Shown: positions 34,403-34,457 of the stretch, piece by piece | How positions within the stretch are numbered: the stretch's first letter is position 1 | Layout: each line of letters starts with the position of its first letter | Assembly (NCBI GenBank): GCA_964392615.1 | Contig: CAYMRB010000047.1 | Location: 1 to 34,457 of the forward strand | Direction of reading: 5' to 3' | Source: CAYMRB01 sp964392615 | GTDB lineage: Bacteria; Planctomycetota; UBA8108 | DNA: 34,457 nt | Notes under the pieces: model-generated | Databases searched by the model: none | Told to the model about the DNA's origin: nothing | The model's input: the letters and a program-made list of their open reading frames with translations, nothing else | Position numbers and translations under genes: made by a program

Positions 34403-34457
34403 GGCTCCGACGCCGACTCCGACTCCGACGCCGACTCCGACTCCGACTCCGACTCCG
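34403..34457 (+). repeat. Hexanucleotide array (GACTCC)n, copy F, at the window end
   Basis: About nine units, GACTCC with GACGCC variants, running off the right edge of the window. It lies about 70 bp upstream of the start of the minus-strand OYE gene. Its right boundary is unknown. Confidence 0.92.

Overview
This is a high-GC (roughly two-thirds G+C by eye) bacterial contig fragment, most likely from an uncultured member of the Planctomycetota. The assignment is an inference. It rests on two secreted proteins ending in paired dockerin-like repeats (GDANLDGVLDVSDAV type), a secreted alpha/alpha-toroid protein with C-terminal HEAT-like repeats, a Tat-type Gfo/Idh/MocA oxidoreductase next to a ThuA protein, and the many large exported proteins of unknown role. 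Most genes encode exported or membrane proteins for polysaccharide and sugar use. No tRNA, rRNA, CRISPR array, transposase or phage gene was seen.

Layout. 1-4366: a hexanucleotide array, then two translationally coupled unknown genes (lipoprotein-like with a C-terminal membrane hairpin; membrane-anchored protein with 17-residue repeats). 4564-5646: a secreted protein made of two DUF1579-like halves. 5672-8740 (minus): a TIG/propeller-like/PKD/dockerin protein. 9004-10380: a putative porin. 10411-15368: a hexanucleotide array, then a 1617-residue enzyme joining a GH141-like beta-helix to a GH29 alpha-L-fucosidase and F5/8-type modules. 15392-16714: a gluzincin metallopeptidase probably coupled to it.

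16716-25739 holds a sucrose/fructan locus: a promoter candidate, the remains of a GntR/LacI-type regulator, an MFS sugar porter, and a GH32 fructan hydrolase with an N-terminal binding domain. On the other strand lies a PfkB fructokinase-like gene. A dockerin beta-helix protein that runs into a 10-N assembly gap separates it from the GH32 gene, and the toroid gene lies just upstream of the kinase. The hydrolase would release fructose, the porter import it and the kinase phosphorylate it.

25740-26570 is an 830-bp stretch without an intact gene. It contains a hexanucleotide array, a MITE-like element bounded by CGCCAAGG inverted repeats, and a decayed gene tail. 26571-29731 is a probable operon of a Gfo/Idh/MocA oxidoreductase and a ThuA plus xylose-isomerase-like TIM-barrel fusion, possibly acting through 3-keto sugars. 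29919-32840 is an S9 serine peptidase. 32856-34330 (minus) is an old-yellow-enzyme family gene broken by a frameshift near its 5' end.

The thread through the window is a family of (GAYYCC)n hexanucleotide arrays in intergenic DNA, all in the same orientation. They also form both ends of the window. Residue positions were counted by hand and domain calls come from recalled family patterns, not from searches.
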